The notes beneath the pieces are model-generated. The model was not told the DNA's origin, did no database searches, and saw only the letters and a program-made list of their open reading frames with translations. From NCBI RefSeq assembly GCF_937924975.1, contig NZ_CALEYG010000024.1, positions 45,539 through 109,538 on the forward strand: a stretch of DNA of 64,000 nt, read 5' to 3'. Positions 26,167-34,235 of the stretch are shown here, one piece after another. A program made the position numbers and the translations under genes. Source of the DNA: an uncultured Stomatobaculum sp. Lineage in GTDB: Bacteria > Bacillota > Clostridia > Lachnospirales > Lachnospiraceae. Positions within the stretch are counted from its first letter, which is position 1. Every line of letters starts with the position of its first letter.

Positions 26167-26342
26167 AGAGGGGGATCTCAGATTAGGAGCTGGTAAGGGG
26201 GGCCGGGCGGGGGTAAGCCGCCCGGTATGAGTATGAAAAAGCTTTGCGGTCTCAGCCAACTGAAACCAGGGCATTTCCGTCATCATTTCTGATGACAAGG
26301 ATATGATACCTGAGATCTGTGTCGAAAGTGTGGCGGCCCTCT
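26167..26342 (+). ncRNA. Candidate structured non-coding RNA or mreB leader
   Basis: This gene-free stretch folds into several perfect or near-perfect helices. A closing helix GATCTCAG (26174-26181) pairs with CTGAGATC (26310-26317). Inside it are three hairpins: CCGGGCGG/CCGCCCGG (26203-26225), GGTCTCAG/CTGAAACC (26248-26267, one mismatch) and GTCATCA/TGATGAC (26279-26296). Outer AGAGGG (26167-26172) can pair with CCCTCT (26337-26342). The layout is a multibranch junction as in riboswitches or small regulatory RNAs. I could not match it to a named family. It lies 175 bases before mreB. Confidence 0.5.
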
Positions 26343-26442
26343 AAAAAAAGCATAAAATTTCTGAATAAAGCCGGTCGAAGTCATTAAGACAATTTAAATG
26401 CGCTTTCTTGGGAAAAGGCTTTTATTGCGCAATACTTTTAGA

Positions 26443-26448
26443 TATAAT
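26443..26448 (+). promoter_or_regulatory. Probable -10 element upstream of mreB
   Basis: A consensus TATAAT, but with no clear -35 at 17 bases. It lies 69 bases before the mreB start. The surrounding 26343-26516 is AT-richer and holds no gene. Confidence 0.4.
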
Positions 26449-26516
26449 GAATTCCAAACATTGTCAAGAGGTTGTGAGGGCGCAGGCTCTCTTTTTATAC
26501 TGTCCGGAGGGGTTTC

Positions 26517-27542
26517 ATGTTTAATATGTTTGGAATGAGTTCAAATGACATCGGCATCGACCTGGGTACCGCGAGTATCCTGGTCTATATCAAGGGAAAG
26601 GGCGTCGTCTTAAAAGAGCCGAGCGTCGTCGCGATTGACCGCGACACCAACCGCATTCTCGCCATCGGCGAGGAGGCGCGTCTCATGATCGGCCGCACGC
26701 CCGGCAATATCATTGCGATTCGTCCGTTGCGCCACGGTGTGATTTCGGATTACACCGTGACCGAGAAGATGCTCAAATACTTCATCAATAAGGCGGTCGG
26801 CAAGAAGACGCTGCTCCGCCCGCGCATCGCGGTCTGCATTCCGTCCGGTGCGACCGAAGTCGAGAGAAAGGCCGTCGAGGACGCGACTTACCAGGCGGGC
26901 GCGAAGGAGGTCTCGATCATTGAGGAGCCGGTCGCGGCAGCCATCGGCGCGGGCATTGATATCTCGAAGGCCTGCGGCAACATGATTGTCGATATCGGCG
27001 GCGGCACCACGGACATCGCCGTTATCTCCCTCGGCGGCCCCGTCGTCTCGACTTCGATTAAGGTCGCGGGCGATGACTTTGACGAGGCAGTGGTCCGCTA
27101 CATGCGAAAGAAGCATAACCTTCTGATCGGTGAGAGAACCGGTGAGGACATCAAGATTCAGATCGGCGCGGCTTACCGCCGCCCCGAGGTGCTGACCATG
27201 GAGGTGCGCGGCCGCAACCTGGTCACCGGTCTGCCGAAGACTATCGTCGTGACTTCGGATGAGACCCTGGAGGCACTGCAGGAGCCGGCAATGCAGATTG
27301 TCGACGCCGTGCACAATGTGCTGGAGCGCACCCCGCCGGAGCTTGCAGCCGATATCTACGACCGCGGCATTGTCTTTACGGGCGGCGGCTCTCTGATTTA
27401 CGGTCTCGATCAGCTCTGCCAGGAGAAGACGGGCATCACAACCATGATTGCCGAGGCACCGCTCACGGCGGTTGCGATCGGAACCGGAAAGTTCATCGAG
27501 TTCCAGAACGGCGACAGCGCAGACGCAAAGAAGGAGTATTGA
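26517..27542 (+). CDS. mreB: MreB-family actin-like cell shape protein
   Basis: The protein has 341 residues and ATG 26517 follows GGAGGGG. Phosphate-binding loop 1 is GIDLGTASILVYIKGKGVVL and loop 2 is MIVDIGGGTTDIAVISLGG. The adenosine motif is IVFTGGGSLIYGLDQL. MreB forms membrane-associated filaments that guide lateral wall synthesis. The gene is followed by recD2, not mreC/mreD, so it could be an Mbl- or MreBH-type paralogue rather than the core mreBCD copy. Confidence 0.9.
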   Translation: MFNMFGMSSNDIGIDLGTASILVYIKGKGVVLKEPSVVAIDRDTNRILAIGEEARLMIGRTPGNIIAIRPLRHGVISDYTVTEKMLKYFINKAVGKKTLLRPRIAVCIPSGATEVERKAVEDATYQAGAKEVSIIEEPVAAAIGAGIDISKACGNMIVDIGGGTTDIAVISLGGPVVSTSIKVAGDDFDEAVVRYMRKKHNLLIGERTGEDIKIQIGAAYRRPEVLTMEVRGRNLVTGLPKTIVVTSDETLEALQEPAMQIVDAVHNVLERTPPELAADIYDRGIVFTGGGSLIYGLDQLCQEKTGITTMIAEAPLTAVAIGTGKFIEFQNGDSADAKKEY

Positions 27543-27546
27543 CCGG

Positions 27547-29772
27547 ATGGACTCGCTGAGCGGCTTTGTTGAGAAAATCAAGTACCGGAACGAGGAGAAT
27601 GGCTATGCGATTCTCAGCGTGGAGAGCGGCGGCGAGGACTATGTGCTGGTCGGCACCTTTCCGATGATATCGGAGGGAGAGTACATCAGCGCAGAGGGAC
27701 ATTTTCAGCTTCATCCGACTTACGGCGAACAGCTGGCGGTCGAGTCATACGAAATCAAGACGCCGGAGGACAGTGCGAGTGTGCAGCGCTACCTGTCCTC
27801 CGGCGCTGTCAAAGGGGTAGGCGAGGCGCTCGCGAAGCGCATCGTCAAAAAGTTTAAGAACGACACGCTTCGCATTCTCGAGGAGGAGCCCGAGCGCCTG
27901 GCGGAGGTGAAGGGCATCAGCGAGCGCCTTGCGATGGAAATCGCGGGGCAGATTGAAGAGAAGCGGGAACTGCGCCGCGCGATGCTCTTTCTCTCCGGCT
28001 ACGGCATCCGGATGAACCTCGCCGTCAAGATTTACCGGCGCTACGGAGACGAGGTCTATACCTTGCTTCGCGAAAACCCCTATCGAATTGCGGACGATTT
28101 GAGCGGCGTGGGCTTTCAGACCGCGGATGAGATTGCGCGGCGCATGGGCGTCCGCGCGGACGCGGAGACCCGAATCCGGAGCGCGGTGCTCTATGTGTTG
28201 CGCCTTGCCGTTCAGGAGGGGCACTGTTATCTCCCCGAGTCGCTGCTCACGGAGCGCCTGAAGGCACTGCTCCGTCTGGAGCCGGAGAACCTGCGTCAGC
28301 TGTTGCTGGATTTGCAGATGGAAAAGCGCCTGGTTCTTCGGCGCGCCCCGAACGATGCGGAAGAAAACCGGGTGTATCTCGCAAACTACGACCGCATGGA
28401 GTTGCATGTCGCCGCGATGCTGAAGGAACTGGACCTCCGGGAAGCGCGGCCCGGTACGCGCGCGGCCGAAGCGCTGGCACTACTCGAGGAGGAGACGGCG
28501 GGACTCGTGCTCGACGAGACCCAGCGGCGCGCCGTGCTCGCGGCCGTGCAGTCCGGCCTGCTCATCATCACCGGCGGTCCCGGCACCGGCAAAACGACGA
28601 CGATCAATGCGATTATCCGCTGTTTTGAGGCGGAGGGCGCGGAGATTCTGCTCGCGGCGCCGACCGGGCGCGCAGCGGCGCGGATGACAGAGGCGACCGG
28701 GCGGGAGGCAAAGACGATACACCGCCTGCTCGAAGTCACGGGCGCGCCGACCGGCGACGGTGAGGGCGATGCCGGGCGGGAGAGCTGGAGCACGGTCCGC
28801 TTTGACCGCAACCGGGAGCAGCCGCTCGAGGCCGACTGCATCATCATCGATGAGATGAGTATGGTGGATTTACGGCTCTTCCATGCGCTGCTCCTTGCGG
28901 TGCCGGTCGGCGCCCACCTGATTCTGGTCGGCGACAGCAATCAGCTGCCCAGTGTCGGCGCGGGCAATGTGCTTCGCGATTTGATTGCCTCCGCGTGTCT
29001 GCCGGTCGCGCAACTCACACAGATTTACCGCCAGGCCGCGGAATCCGATATTGTGGTGAATGCCCATAAGATGATGGACGAGGAGCCCATAGACCTCGGA
29101 AAGCGGAGCAAGGACTTTCTGTTTATCCGGCAAGGAAGTGCGGAAGGTGTGATTCAGACCATGCTGCGGCTCATCACGGAGAAACTGCCGGCCTATATCG
29201 GCGCGGATGCGAAGAGCATCCAGTTGCTCACACCGGTGCGTCGCGGGGCGCTCGGCGTCGCGGGGCTGAACCCCGTGTTGCAGGCGAAGCTAAATCCGCC
29301 GGGGCACGGAAAAGCGGAGCGGGAATTTCCCCATGCGCTGTTCCGGGTCGGCGACAAACTCATGCAGATCAAGAACAATTACCAGCGCGGCGTCTACAAC
29401 GGCGATGTGGGGATTCTTTCCGACATCAACCGCTTCTCGGAAACCCTGACCGTCCGCTTCGACGAAGGACGGGAGGTCGAGTACGGCTTTGCGGATGTTG
29501 AAGAGCTGGAGCTCGCCTATGCGGTCACGATTCACAAGTCGCAGGGCAGCGAGTACCCGGCTGTCGTGATTCCGGTCTGGAGCGGCCCAAAGATGCTCCG
29601 GACACGCAATCTGATTTATACGGCGGTGACGCGCGCCAAGAAGTGCGTGGTTCTGATCGGTGAACCATCCTGTTTCTATGAAATGGTCGCGAATACCAAG
29701 GAGCTCGGGCGCTATACCGGCCTGGCGGACAGGCTGCGGGAATTGCTGCAGCAGGAGGCGCAGTTTGAGTGA
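27547..29772 (+). CDS. recD2: RecD2-type ATP-dependent DNA helicase
   Basis: The protein has 741 residues from ATG 27547, four bases after the mreB stop. The N-terminal OB-like and helix-hairpin-helix regions (LSSGAVKGVGEALAKRIVKK, GISERLAMEIAG) are typical of RecD2. The SF1B helicase core has Walker A ITGGPGTGKTTTINAI (about 345), motif II DCIIIDEMSMVD, motif III ILVGDSNQLPSVGAG and motif VI AYAVTIHKSQGSEYP...YTAVTRAKK. It unwinds DNA 5' to 3' in repair. No RecB or RecC genes are nearby, as expected for RecD2. Confidence 0.93.
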   Translation: MDSLSGFVEKIKYRNEENGYAILSVESGGEDYVLVGTFPMISEGEYISAEGHFQLHPTYGEQLAVESYEIKTPEDSASVQRYLSSGAVKGVGEALAKRIVKKFKNDTLRILEEEPERLAEVKGISERLAMEIAGQIEEKRELRRAMLFLSGYGIRMNLAVKIYRRYGDEVYTLLRENPYRIADDLSGVGFQTADEIARRMGVRADAETRIRSAVLYVLRLAVQEGHCYLPESLLTERLKALLRLEPENLRQLLLDLQMEKRLVLRRAPNDAEENRVYLANYDRMELHVAAMLKELDLREARPGTRAAEALALLEEETAGLVLDETQRRAVLAAVQSGLLIITGGPGTGKTTTINAIIRCFEAEGAEILLAAPTGRAAARMTEATGREAKTIHRLLEVTGAPTGDGEGDAGRESWSTVRFDRNREQPLEADCIIIDEMSMVDLRLFHALLLAVPVGAHLILVGDSNQLPSVGAGNVLRDLIASACLPVAQLTQIYRQAAESDIVVNAHKMMDEEPIDLGKRSKDFLFIRQGSAEGVIQTMLRLITEKLPAYIGADAKSIQLLTPVRRGALGVAGLNPVLQAKLNPPGHGKAEREFPHALFRVGDKLMQIKNNYQRGVYNGDVGILSDINRFSETLTVRFDEGREVEYGFADVEELELAYAVTIHKSQGSEYPAVVIPVWSGPKMLRTRNLIYTAVTRAKKCVVLIGEPSCFYEMVANTKELGRYTGLADRLRELLQQEAQFE

Positions 29773-30505
29773 GAATTTCAGAGAGAGCTTTGCGGAGACG
29801 CTGCTCTCCGCTGTTTTTCCGCGGCGCTGTCCGGTCTGTGGCGAAATTGTTCTGCCGAAGGGACAGCGCATCTGCCCGCCCTGTGTGAAGAAACTTGATT
29901 TTGTGCGGGAACCGCGCTGCCTGAAATGCGGGCGCACGCTCGCGGACGAACAGGCGCGATACTGTCATTCCTGTGAGGCCAGGGAGCGTAGCTTTGAAAA
30001 AAATCTCGCGCTGCTCTTTTACGATGACTGTATGCGCCGCGCGATGGCGGCGGTCAAGTATCACCATAAAAAAGAGTACCTTGCGCCGCTCGGACGCCTG
30101 CTAGCGCTCAAGTTTGCGGCGGAACTGCGAAACTTTCGGGCAGATTGCCTGCTCCCGGTGCCGTTACACCCGGAAAGACGCAGAAGTCGCGGCTTTAACC
30201 AGGCGGAGGAACTCGCGCGAGAAGTCGCAAAAGAGCTCGGGTTGCCGCTCTATACGGATATTCTGCTGCGACACAAGAAGACCGAGGCCCAGAAGAGCCT
30301 CGGTCCGGACGCAAGAATCCGGAATCTGGCAGAAGCTTTCCGCGCGGACGAGAGCTTGATTTCGGCGCGCGGTGTGCGCCGCGTGATTCTGGTTGACGAT
30401 ATCTTCACGACAGGGAGCACGATTGAGGCCTCGGCCCGGGTGCTCCGCGCGGCGGGCGCGGAAGCCGTGATGTCGGTCTGCCTCTGTATTGTGCCGGAAG
30501 ACTAG
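29765..30505 (+). CDS. comF: ComF family protein
   Basis: The protein has 246 residues. TTG 29765 overlaps the recD2 stop and has AGGAGG at 29753-29758. The N-terminal zinc-ribbon Cys pairs CPVCGE, CPPC, CLKCG and CHSCEA are complete. The phosphoribosyltransferase-like domain includes LLPVPLHPERRRSRGFNQAEEL and the PRPP loop VILVDDIFTTGSTIEAS. ComF proteins help DNA uptake in competent bacteria, acting with the ComFA helicase, which is not in this window. Confidence 0.9.
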   Translation: MSENFRESFAETLLSAVFPRRCPVCGEIVLPKGQRICPPCVKKLDFVREPRCLKCGRTLADEQARYCHSCEARERSFEKNLALLFYDDCMRRAMAAVKYHHKKEYLAPLGRLLALKFAAELRNFRADCLLPVPLHPERRRSRGFNQAEELAREVAKELGLPLYTDILLRHKKTEAQKSLGPDARIRNLAEAFRADESLISARGVRRVILVDDIFTTGSTIEASARVLRAAGAEAVMSVCLCIVPED

Positions 30506-30524
30506 AGAAAATGCGCGTTTCTTC

Positions 30525-30549
30525 GGGGGTGCGCCTTGACAGCACCCCC
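30525..30549 (+). terminator. Hairpin after comF overlapping the rpmG promoter
   Basis: GGGGGTGC (30525-30532) pairs with GCACCCCC (30542-30549); no T run follows. The -35 of the next promoter sits in its loop, so transcription from comF and the promoter may interfere. Confidence 0.5.
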
Positions 30550-30564
30550 GGGATGCGCTATAGT
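30536..30564 (+). promoter_or_regulatory. Promoter of rpmG-secE-nusG
   Basis: Consensus TTGACA (30536-30541), 17 bases, TATAGT (30559-30564). Confidence 0.85.
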
Positions 30565-30638
30565 GACTCTGCGATAGAAGATGAGAGGTCTTTTTTTTTT
30601 GACTTCAATCGGCAAATTTGAAATGGGAGGTGGAGACC

Positions 30639-30788
30639 ATGCGTACGAGAATTACTCTTGCCTGCACAGACTGCAAGCAGCGCAACTACAATACGACAAA
30701 GGATAAGAAGACGCATCCGGATCGTATGGAAGTGAAGAAGTACTGCAGATTCTGCAAGACGCACACATTGCACAAAGAGACAAAGTAA
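30639..30788 (+). CDS. rpmG: 50S ribosomal protein L33
   Basis: A 49-residue protein too short for many gene callers. MRTRITLACTDCKQRNYNTT is the L33 N-terminus, and two Cys pairs (CTDC and CRFC) make the zinc-binding C+ form. GGGAGGTGGAG precedes ATG 30639. It sits before secE and nusG, the usual order in Bacillota. Confidence 0.95.
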   Translation: MRTRITLACTDCKQRNYNTTKDKKTHPDRMEVKKYCRFCKTHTLHKETK

Positions 30789-30808
30789 TCTTTGAGAAAG
30801 GAAGCAAG

Positions 30809-31012
30809 ATGGCTGAGAATGAGAAGACAAATTCCGAGAAAAAGGGATTTGTGGATGGCCTGAAAGCCGAATTCCGAAAGATTGTCTGGCCGACACAGGA
30901 AGTGCTGGCAAAGCAGACCGCTGCGGTCGTTGCAGTCTCCCTCGTGCTGGGCACGATTATTGCCGTACTCGACTGGGCTTTCCGGTTGGGACTGACACGC
31001 GTATTTCAGTGA
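30809..31012 (+). CDS. secE: Preprotein translocase subunit SecE
   Basis: A 67-residue single-span subunit of the SecYEG channel. The amphipathic helix VDGLKAEFRKIVWPTQEVL is the conserved surface helix. The transmembrane segment is TAAVVAVSLVLGTIIAVLDW. GAAAGGAAG precedes ATG 30809. Confidence 0.95.
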   Translation: MAENEKTNSEKKGFVDGLKAEFRKIVWPTQEVLAKQTAAVVAVSLVLGTIIAVLDWAFRLGLTRVFQ

Positions 31013-31027
31013 GAAGTGGGAGAGCGC

Positions 31028-31561
31028 ATGGCTGAAGCAAGTTGGTATGTTGTGCATACCTATTCGGGATACGAGAACAAGGTGAAGGTTGACATCGAGA
31101 AGTCTGTGGAGAACCGGAAGTTACAGGATCAGATCCTGGAAGTTTCCGTTCCGACACAGCCGGTCACGGAGCTCCGGAACAATGTCGAAAAGACGATTGA
31201 GCGAAAGATGTTCCCCGGCTATGTTTTGATTCGCATGATTATGAACGATGAGACCTGGTATGTTGTCCGCAACACGCGAGGTGTCACGGGCTTTGTGGGA
31301 CCGGGATCCAAACCGGTGCCGCTCTCCGAGGAGGAGATGCAGAAGCTCGGCTTTGGCGGCGGAGAGCAGGCGGCGGTGCGCGAGGTCGTTTTGGAGTTTG
31401 CGCCCGGCGATACCGTCACCGTTGTCAGCGGCCCCTGGAAGGACGCGGTCGGCAAGGTAGCGGCAATCAACGAGAAGAAGAGAACCGTGACGCTGCCCAT
31501 CGATATGTTCGGCAGAGAGACGCCGGTGGAGTTCGAGTTCACCCAGGTAAAGAAGTTGTAA
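31028..31561 (+). CDS. nusG: Transcription termination/antitermination factor NusG
   Basis: The product has 177 residues. ATG 31028 gives the normal MAEASWYVVHTYSGYENKV start; a GTG 12 bases upstream is less likely. The NGN domain includes KMFPGYVLIRMIMNDETWYV and RGVTGFVG. The KOW motif is FAPGDTVTVVSGPWKDAVG. It binds RNA polymerase and couples it to other factors. Confidence 0.95.
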   Translation: MAEASWYVVHTYSGYENKVKVDIEKSVENRKLQDQILEVSVPTQPVTELRNNVEKTIERKMFPGYVLIRMIMNDETWYVVRNTRGVTGFVGPGSKPVPLSEEEMQKLGFGGGEQAAVREVVLEFAPGDTVTVVSGPWKDAVGKVAAINEKKRTVTLPIDMFGRETPVEFEFTQVKKL

Positions 31562-31587
31562 TTTTCCCGCAAGGGAAGGTTGCGTGG

Positions 31588-31605
31588 AAGGGGCATAAGC
31601 CCCGT
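31588..31605 (+). promoter_or_regulatory. Hairpin in the rplK leader
   Basis: GGGGC-ATAA-GCCCC (31590-31603) lies 20 bases before the rplK ribosome binding site, with a smaller TTCCC-GCAA-GGGAA just upstream. It could be part of an L1 autoregulatory site, which is usual for rplKA leaders; this is inference. Confidence 0.35.
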
Positions 31606-31628
31606 CATGACCACAAGGAGGTGCCATT

Positions 31629-32054
31629 ATGGCAAAGAAAGTTACTGGCTACATCAAGTTGCAGATTCCGGCAGGCAAGGCGACCCCGGCTCCACCCGTA
31701 GGTCCGGCTCTTGGCCAGCACGGCGTGAACATTGTCGAGTTCACGAAGCAGTTCAACGCGAGAACCGCTGACAAGGGCGATCTCATCATCCCCGTTGTCA
31801 TTACGGTTTACGCAGACAGAAGCTTCAGCTTCATCACCAAGACCCCGCCGGCAGCAGTGCTTCTGAAGAAGGCTTGCAAGCTGCAGAAGGCTTCCGGCGT
31901 TCCGAACAAGGAGAAAGTCGCGACCATCTCGAAGGACGAAGTGAAGAAGATCGCCGAGATGAAGATGCCCGACCTCAACGCAGCGAGCATTGAGTCGGCT
32001 ATGAGCATGATTGCCGGCACAGCCCGTTCGATGGGTATTGTTGTCGAGGACTAA
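31629..32054 (+). CDS. rplK: 50S ribosomal protein L11
   Basis: The product has 141 residues. KLQIPAGKATPAPPVGPALG is the conserved N-terminal domain and the C-terminal rRNA-binding domain ends with ARSMGIVVED. AAGGAGGTG precedes ATG 31629. It forms the GTPase-associated centre with 23S rRNA. Confidence 0.97.
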   Translation: MAKKVTGYIKLQIPAGKATPAPPVGPALGQHGVNIVEFTKQFNARTADKGDLIIPVVITVYADRSFSFITKTPPAAVLLKKACKLQKASGVPNKEKVATISKDEVKKIAEMKMPDLNAASIESAMSMIAGTARSMGIVVED

Positions 32055-32072
32055 TGGGGAGGAGATGAGACC

Positions 32073-32768
32073 ATGAAGCACGGAAAGAGATATACAGAGG
32101 CAGCGAAGCTCGTTGACCGCAGCCAGTACTATGATGTTGCAGATGCAGTCGGCGTGATCAAGAAGACCGCCAATGCGAAGTTCGATGAGACGGTCGAGTT
32201 ACATGTCCGCACGGGTGCGGACGGCCGTCACGCAGATCAGCAGATCCGCGGCGCAGTTGTTCTCCCGCACGGCACCGGCAAGACGGTTCGCATCCTCGTG
32301 TTCGCAAAGGGACCGAAGGAGGATGAGGCTAAGGCAGCGGGCGCTGATTTTGTCGGCGGCCAGGAGCTGATCCCGAAGATTCAGAACGAGGGCTGGCTTG
32401 ATTTCGATGTTGTCGTCGCTACCCCGGACATGATGGGCGTTGTCGGTCGTCTCGGTAAGGTGCTCGGCCCGAAGGGCCTCATGCCGAACCCGAAGTCCGG
32501 CACGGTCACGATGGATCTGACCAAGGCAATTGCCGATATCAAAGCAGGTAAGGTTGAGTACCGTCTGGACAAGACCAACATCATTCACTGCCCGGTCGGC
32601 AAGGCTTCCTTCACCGAGGAGCAGCTGAGAGAGAACCTTCAGGCGTTGCTGGATGCGCTGAACAAGGCGAAGCCGTCGTCCCTGAAGGGCGCTTACATGA
32701 AGAGCGCTGTACTCACGAGCACCATGGGCCCGGGAGTGAAGCTCAACACTGCGAAGATTGCAAACTAA
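32073..32768 (+). CDS. rplA: 50S ribosomal protein L1
   Basis: The product has 231 residues. It contains FDETVELHVRTGADGRHADQ, LGKVLGPKGLMPNPKSGTV and the C-terminal STMGPGVKLN. L1 forms the stalk near the E site and usually represses its own operon. It follows rplK by 18 bases. Confidence 0.97.
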   Translation: MKHGKRYTEAAKLVDRSQYYDVADAVGVIKKTANAKFDETVELHVRTGADGRHADQQIRGAVVLPHGTGKTVRILVFAKGPKEDEAKAAGADFVGGQELIPKIQNEGWLDFDVVVATPDMMGVVGRLGKVLGPKGLMPNPKSGTVTMDLTKAIADIKAGKVEYRLDKTNIIHCPVGKASFTEEQLRENLQALLDALNKAKPSSLKGAYMKSAVLTSTMGPGVKLNTAKIAN

Positions 32769-32772
32769 GAGC

Positions 32773-32801
32773 TTGACAAAAAGCTGATTTTATGTTAGCT
32801 T
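32773..32801 (+). promoter_or_regulatory. Promoter of rplJ-rplL
   Basis: TTGACA (32773-32778), 17 bases, extended -10 TGT-TAGCTT (32796-32801). Confidence 0.55.
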
Positions 32802-32814
32802 TTAACAGCTAGAA

Positions 32815-32935
32815 TACTCTTGCCGAAGACAGCGGACGCCAATGGCGTAAGGAACTCTCGTCCGCCGAGGAGGATGTTCACATCTGTGAATATTACGAAC
32901 TCGTCTGTCGTGCGGCAGGCGGGTTCTTTTGTTTT
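32815..32935 (+). promoter_or_regulatory. L10 leader with attenuator hairpin
   Basis: The leader before rplJ holds a GC-rich folded region (GCGGACGCC...GGCGTAAGG...TCCGCC). A terminator-like hairpin follows: GAACTCGTCTG (32897-32907) pairs, with two G-U pairs, to CAGGCGGGTTC (32916-32926), then TTTTGTTTT. This position and layout match the ribosomal L10 leader, where the L10-L12 complex controls its own synthesis. Confidence 0.75.
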
Positions 32936-32962
32936 GCAAGTACGGAAGAAGGAGGAAACGAG

Positions 32963-33469
32963 ATGAGAGATTCTAAGATCGACCAGAAGCAGCCGGTCGT
33001 GAAGGAAATCGCTGCGCTCTTAGACGGCGCAAGCTCTGCAGTGGTCGTTGACTACCGCGGCCTCACGGTCGAGCAGGATACCCAGCTCAGAAAGCAGCTG
33101 AGAGAAGCCGGCGTAGTCTATAAGGTCTATAAGAACACGATGGTCCGCATCGCCGCAAAGGGCACGGACTTCGAGAAGTTCGACGCTTATCTGGAAGGAC
33201 CGACGGCGCTTGCAGTCAGCAAGGACGACGCAACGGTTGCTGCCAGAGTGCTCGCGAAGTTTGCGAAGACCGCACCGAAGCTTGAGATCAAGGGCGGTAT
33301 CGTCGAGGGCGCTGCTTACGACGCAAAGGGAATGGCTGCTATCGCAGCGGTTCCGTCGAGAGAGGAGCTGCTCGGCAGACTCTTCGGCAGCATGCAGAGC
33401 CCGATCACGAACTTTGCACGCGTCATCAAGCAGATCGCAGAGAAGGACGCTGCACCGGCTGCGGAGTAA
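32963..33469 (+). CDS. rplJ: 50S ribosomal protein L10
   Basis: The product has 168 residues. ASSAVVVDYRGLTVEQDTQL is the N-terminal rRNA-binding domain. The C-terminal helix that holds L7/L12 dimers includes FARVIKQIAEKD. AGAAGGAGG precedes ATG 32963. Confidence 0.97.
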   Translation: MRDSKIDQKQPVVKEIAALLDGASSAVVVDYRGLTVEQDTQLRKQLREAGVVYKVYKNTMVRIAAKGTDFEKFDAYLEGPTALAVSKDDATVAARVLAKFAKTAPKLEIKGGIVEGAAYDAKGMAAIAAVPSREELLGRLFGSMQSPITNFARVIKQIAEKDAAPAAE

Positions 33470-33527
33470 GCCGCAGGTTCCAGAAGCATTATCAAACATT
33501 TATTCCACGATATAGGAGGATACAGAG

Positions 33528-33905
33528 ATGGCAAAGTTAAGCACGCAGGAATTCATTGACGCGTTGAAGGAGCTCTCCGTTCTCGAGCTGAACGAGCTTG
33601 TTAAGGCTTGCGAGGAGGAGTTTGGTGTTTCCGCAGCAGCGGGTGTTGTTGTCGCAGGTCCGGCAGCGGGCGGCGCAGCAGCTGAGGAGGAGAAGACCGA
33701 GTTTGATGTCGAGCTCACCGAGGTCGGCGCAAACAAGGTTAAGGTCATCAAGGTTGTCCGTGAGGCAACTGCCCTTGGCCTCAAGGAGGCAAAGGAGCTG
33801 GTTGACGGCGCACCGAAGATGGTGAAGACCGGCATCTCCAAGGAAGAGGCTGAGGCTCTGAAGAAGTCCCTCGAGGAAGTCGGCGCAAAGGTCACCCTGA
33901 AGTAA
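33528..33905 (+). CDS. rplL: 50S ribosomal protein L7/L12
   Basis: The product has 125 residues. The N-terminal dimerisation domain is followed by an Ala/Gly hinge (AAAGVVVAGPAAGGAAAEEE). The C-terminal factor-binding domain contains KIKVIKVVRE-like KVKVIKVVREATALGLKEAK and ends EVGAKVTLK. In many bacteria rpoBC follows, but here a terminator and phosphoglucomutase do. Confidence 0.97.
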   Translation: MAKLSTQEFIDALKELSVLELNELVKACEEEFGVSAAAGVVVAGPAAGGAAAEEEKTEFDVELTEVGANKVKVIKVVREATALGLKEAKELVDGAPKMVKTGISKEEAEALKKSLEEVGAKVTLK

Positions 33906-33920
33906 AAATTGCCAGGTAAA

Positions 33921-33955
33921 AAGCCGGTGAACAGCAATGTTCGCCGGCTTTTTTG
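33921..33955 (+). terminator. Rho-independent terminator after rplL
   Basis: AAGCCGGTGAAC pairs with GTTCGCCGGCTT, followed by TTTTT. Confidence 0.88.
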
Positions 33956-34070
33956 TATCGTTGTCACTGGATTTTGTCTATCCGAAAGACCTTGCCATGA
34001 CAGATATGAGGGACTTGCATCTATAGGTCGTACGGAGTCACATCCATGTGACCTTGCACTTTTGATCGTG

Positions 34071-34115
34071 AAAAGATCTTACAGAGGGGACGAATCTGTA
34101 AGGTCTTTTGCTTTT
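34071..34115 (+). terminator. Hairpin with T-rich tail upstream of the phosphoglucomutase gene
   Basis: AAAAGATCTTACAGA (34071-34085) pairs with TCTGTAAGGTCTTTT (34095-34109), followed by GCTTTTG. It lies in the 280-base gap after rplL, which holds no gene. It is either a second terminator or an attenuator; no matching riboswitch was recognised. Confidence 0.55.
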
Positions 34116-34134
34116 GTCCAAAATTAGGCACAGC

Positions 34135-34163
34135 TTGCAGAAGTACGCGGAATCGAGTATTCT
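34135..34163 (+). promoter_or_regulatory. Promoter of the phosphoglucomutase gene
   Basis: TTGCAG (34135-34140), 17 bases, TATTCT (34158-34163). Confidence 0.6.
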
Positions 34164-34235
34164 TAACACAGAGTCTGCCGTTCAAACGGCGGCTCAAAAT
34201 GACAGCGCAAAAGGTGAGAAAGGCAGGGTATCCGA

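Noticed and set aside
26167..26342. 6S RNA, SRP RNA or tmRNA
   Set aside because: The length and closed ends loosely recall 6S RNA, but there is no central bubble layout I can confirm, no SRP GGAA-loop motif and no tmRNA tRNA-like end.
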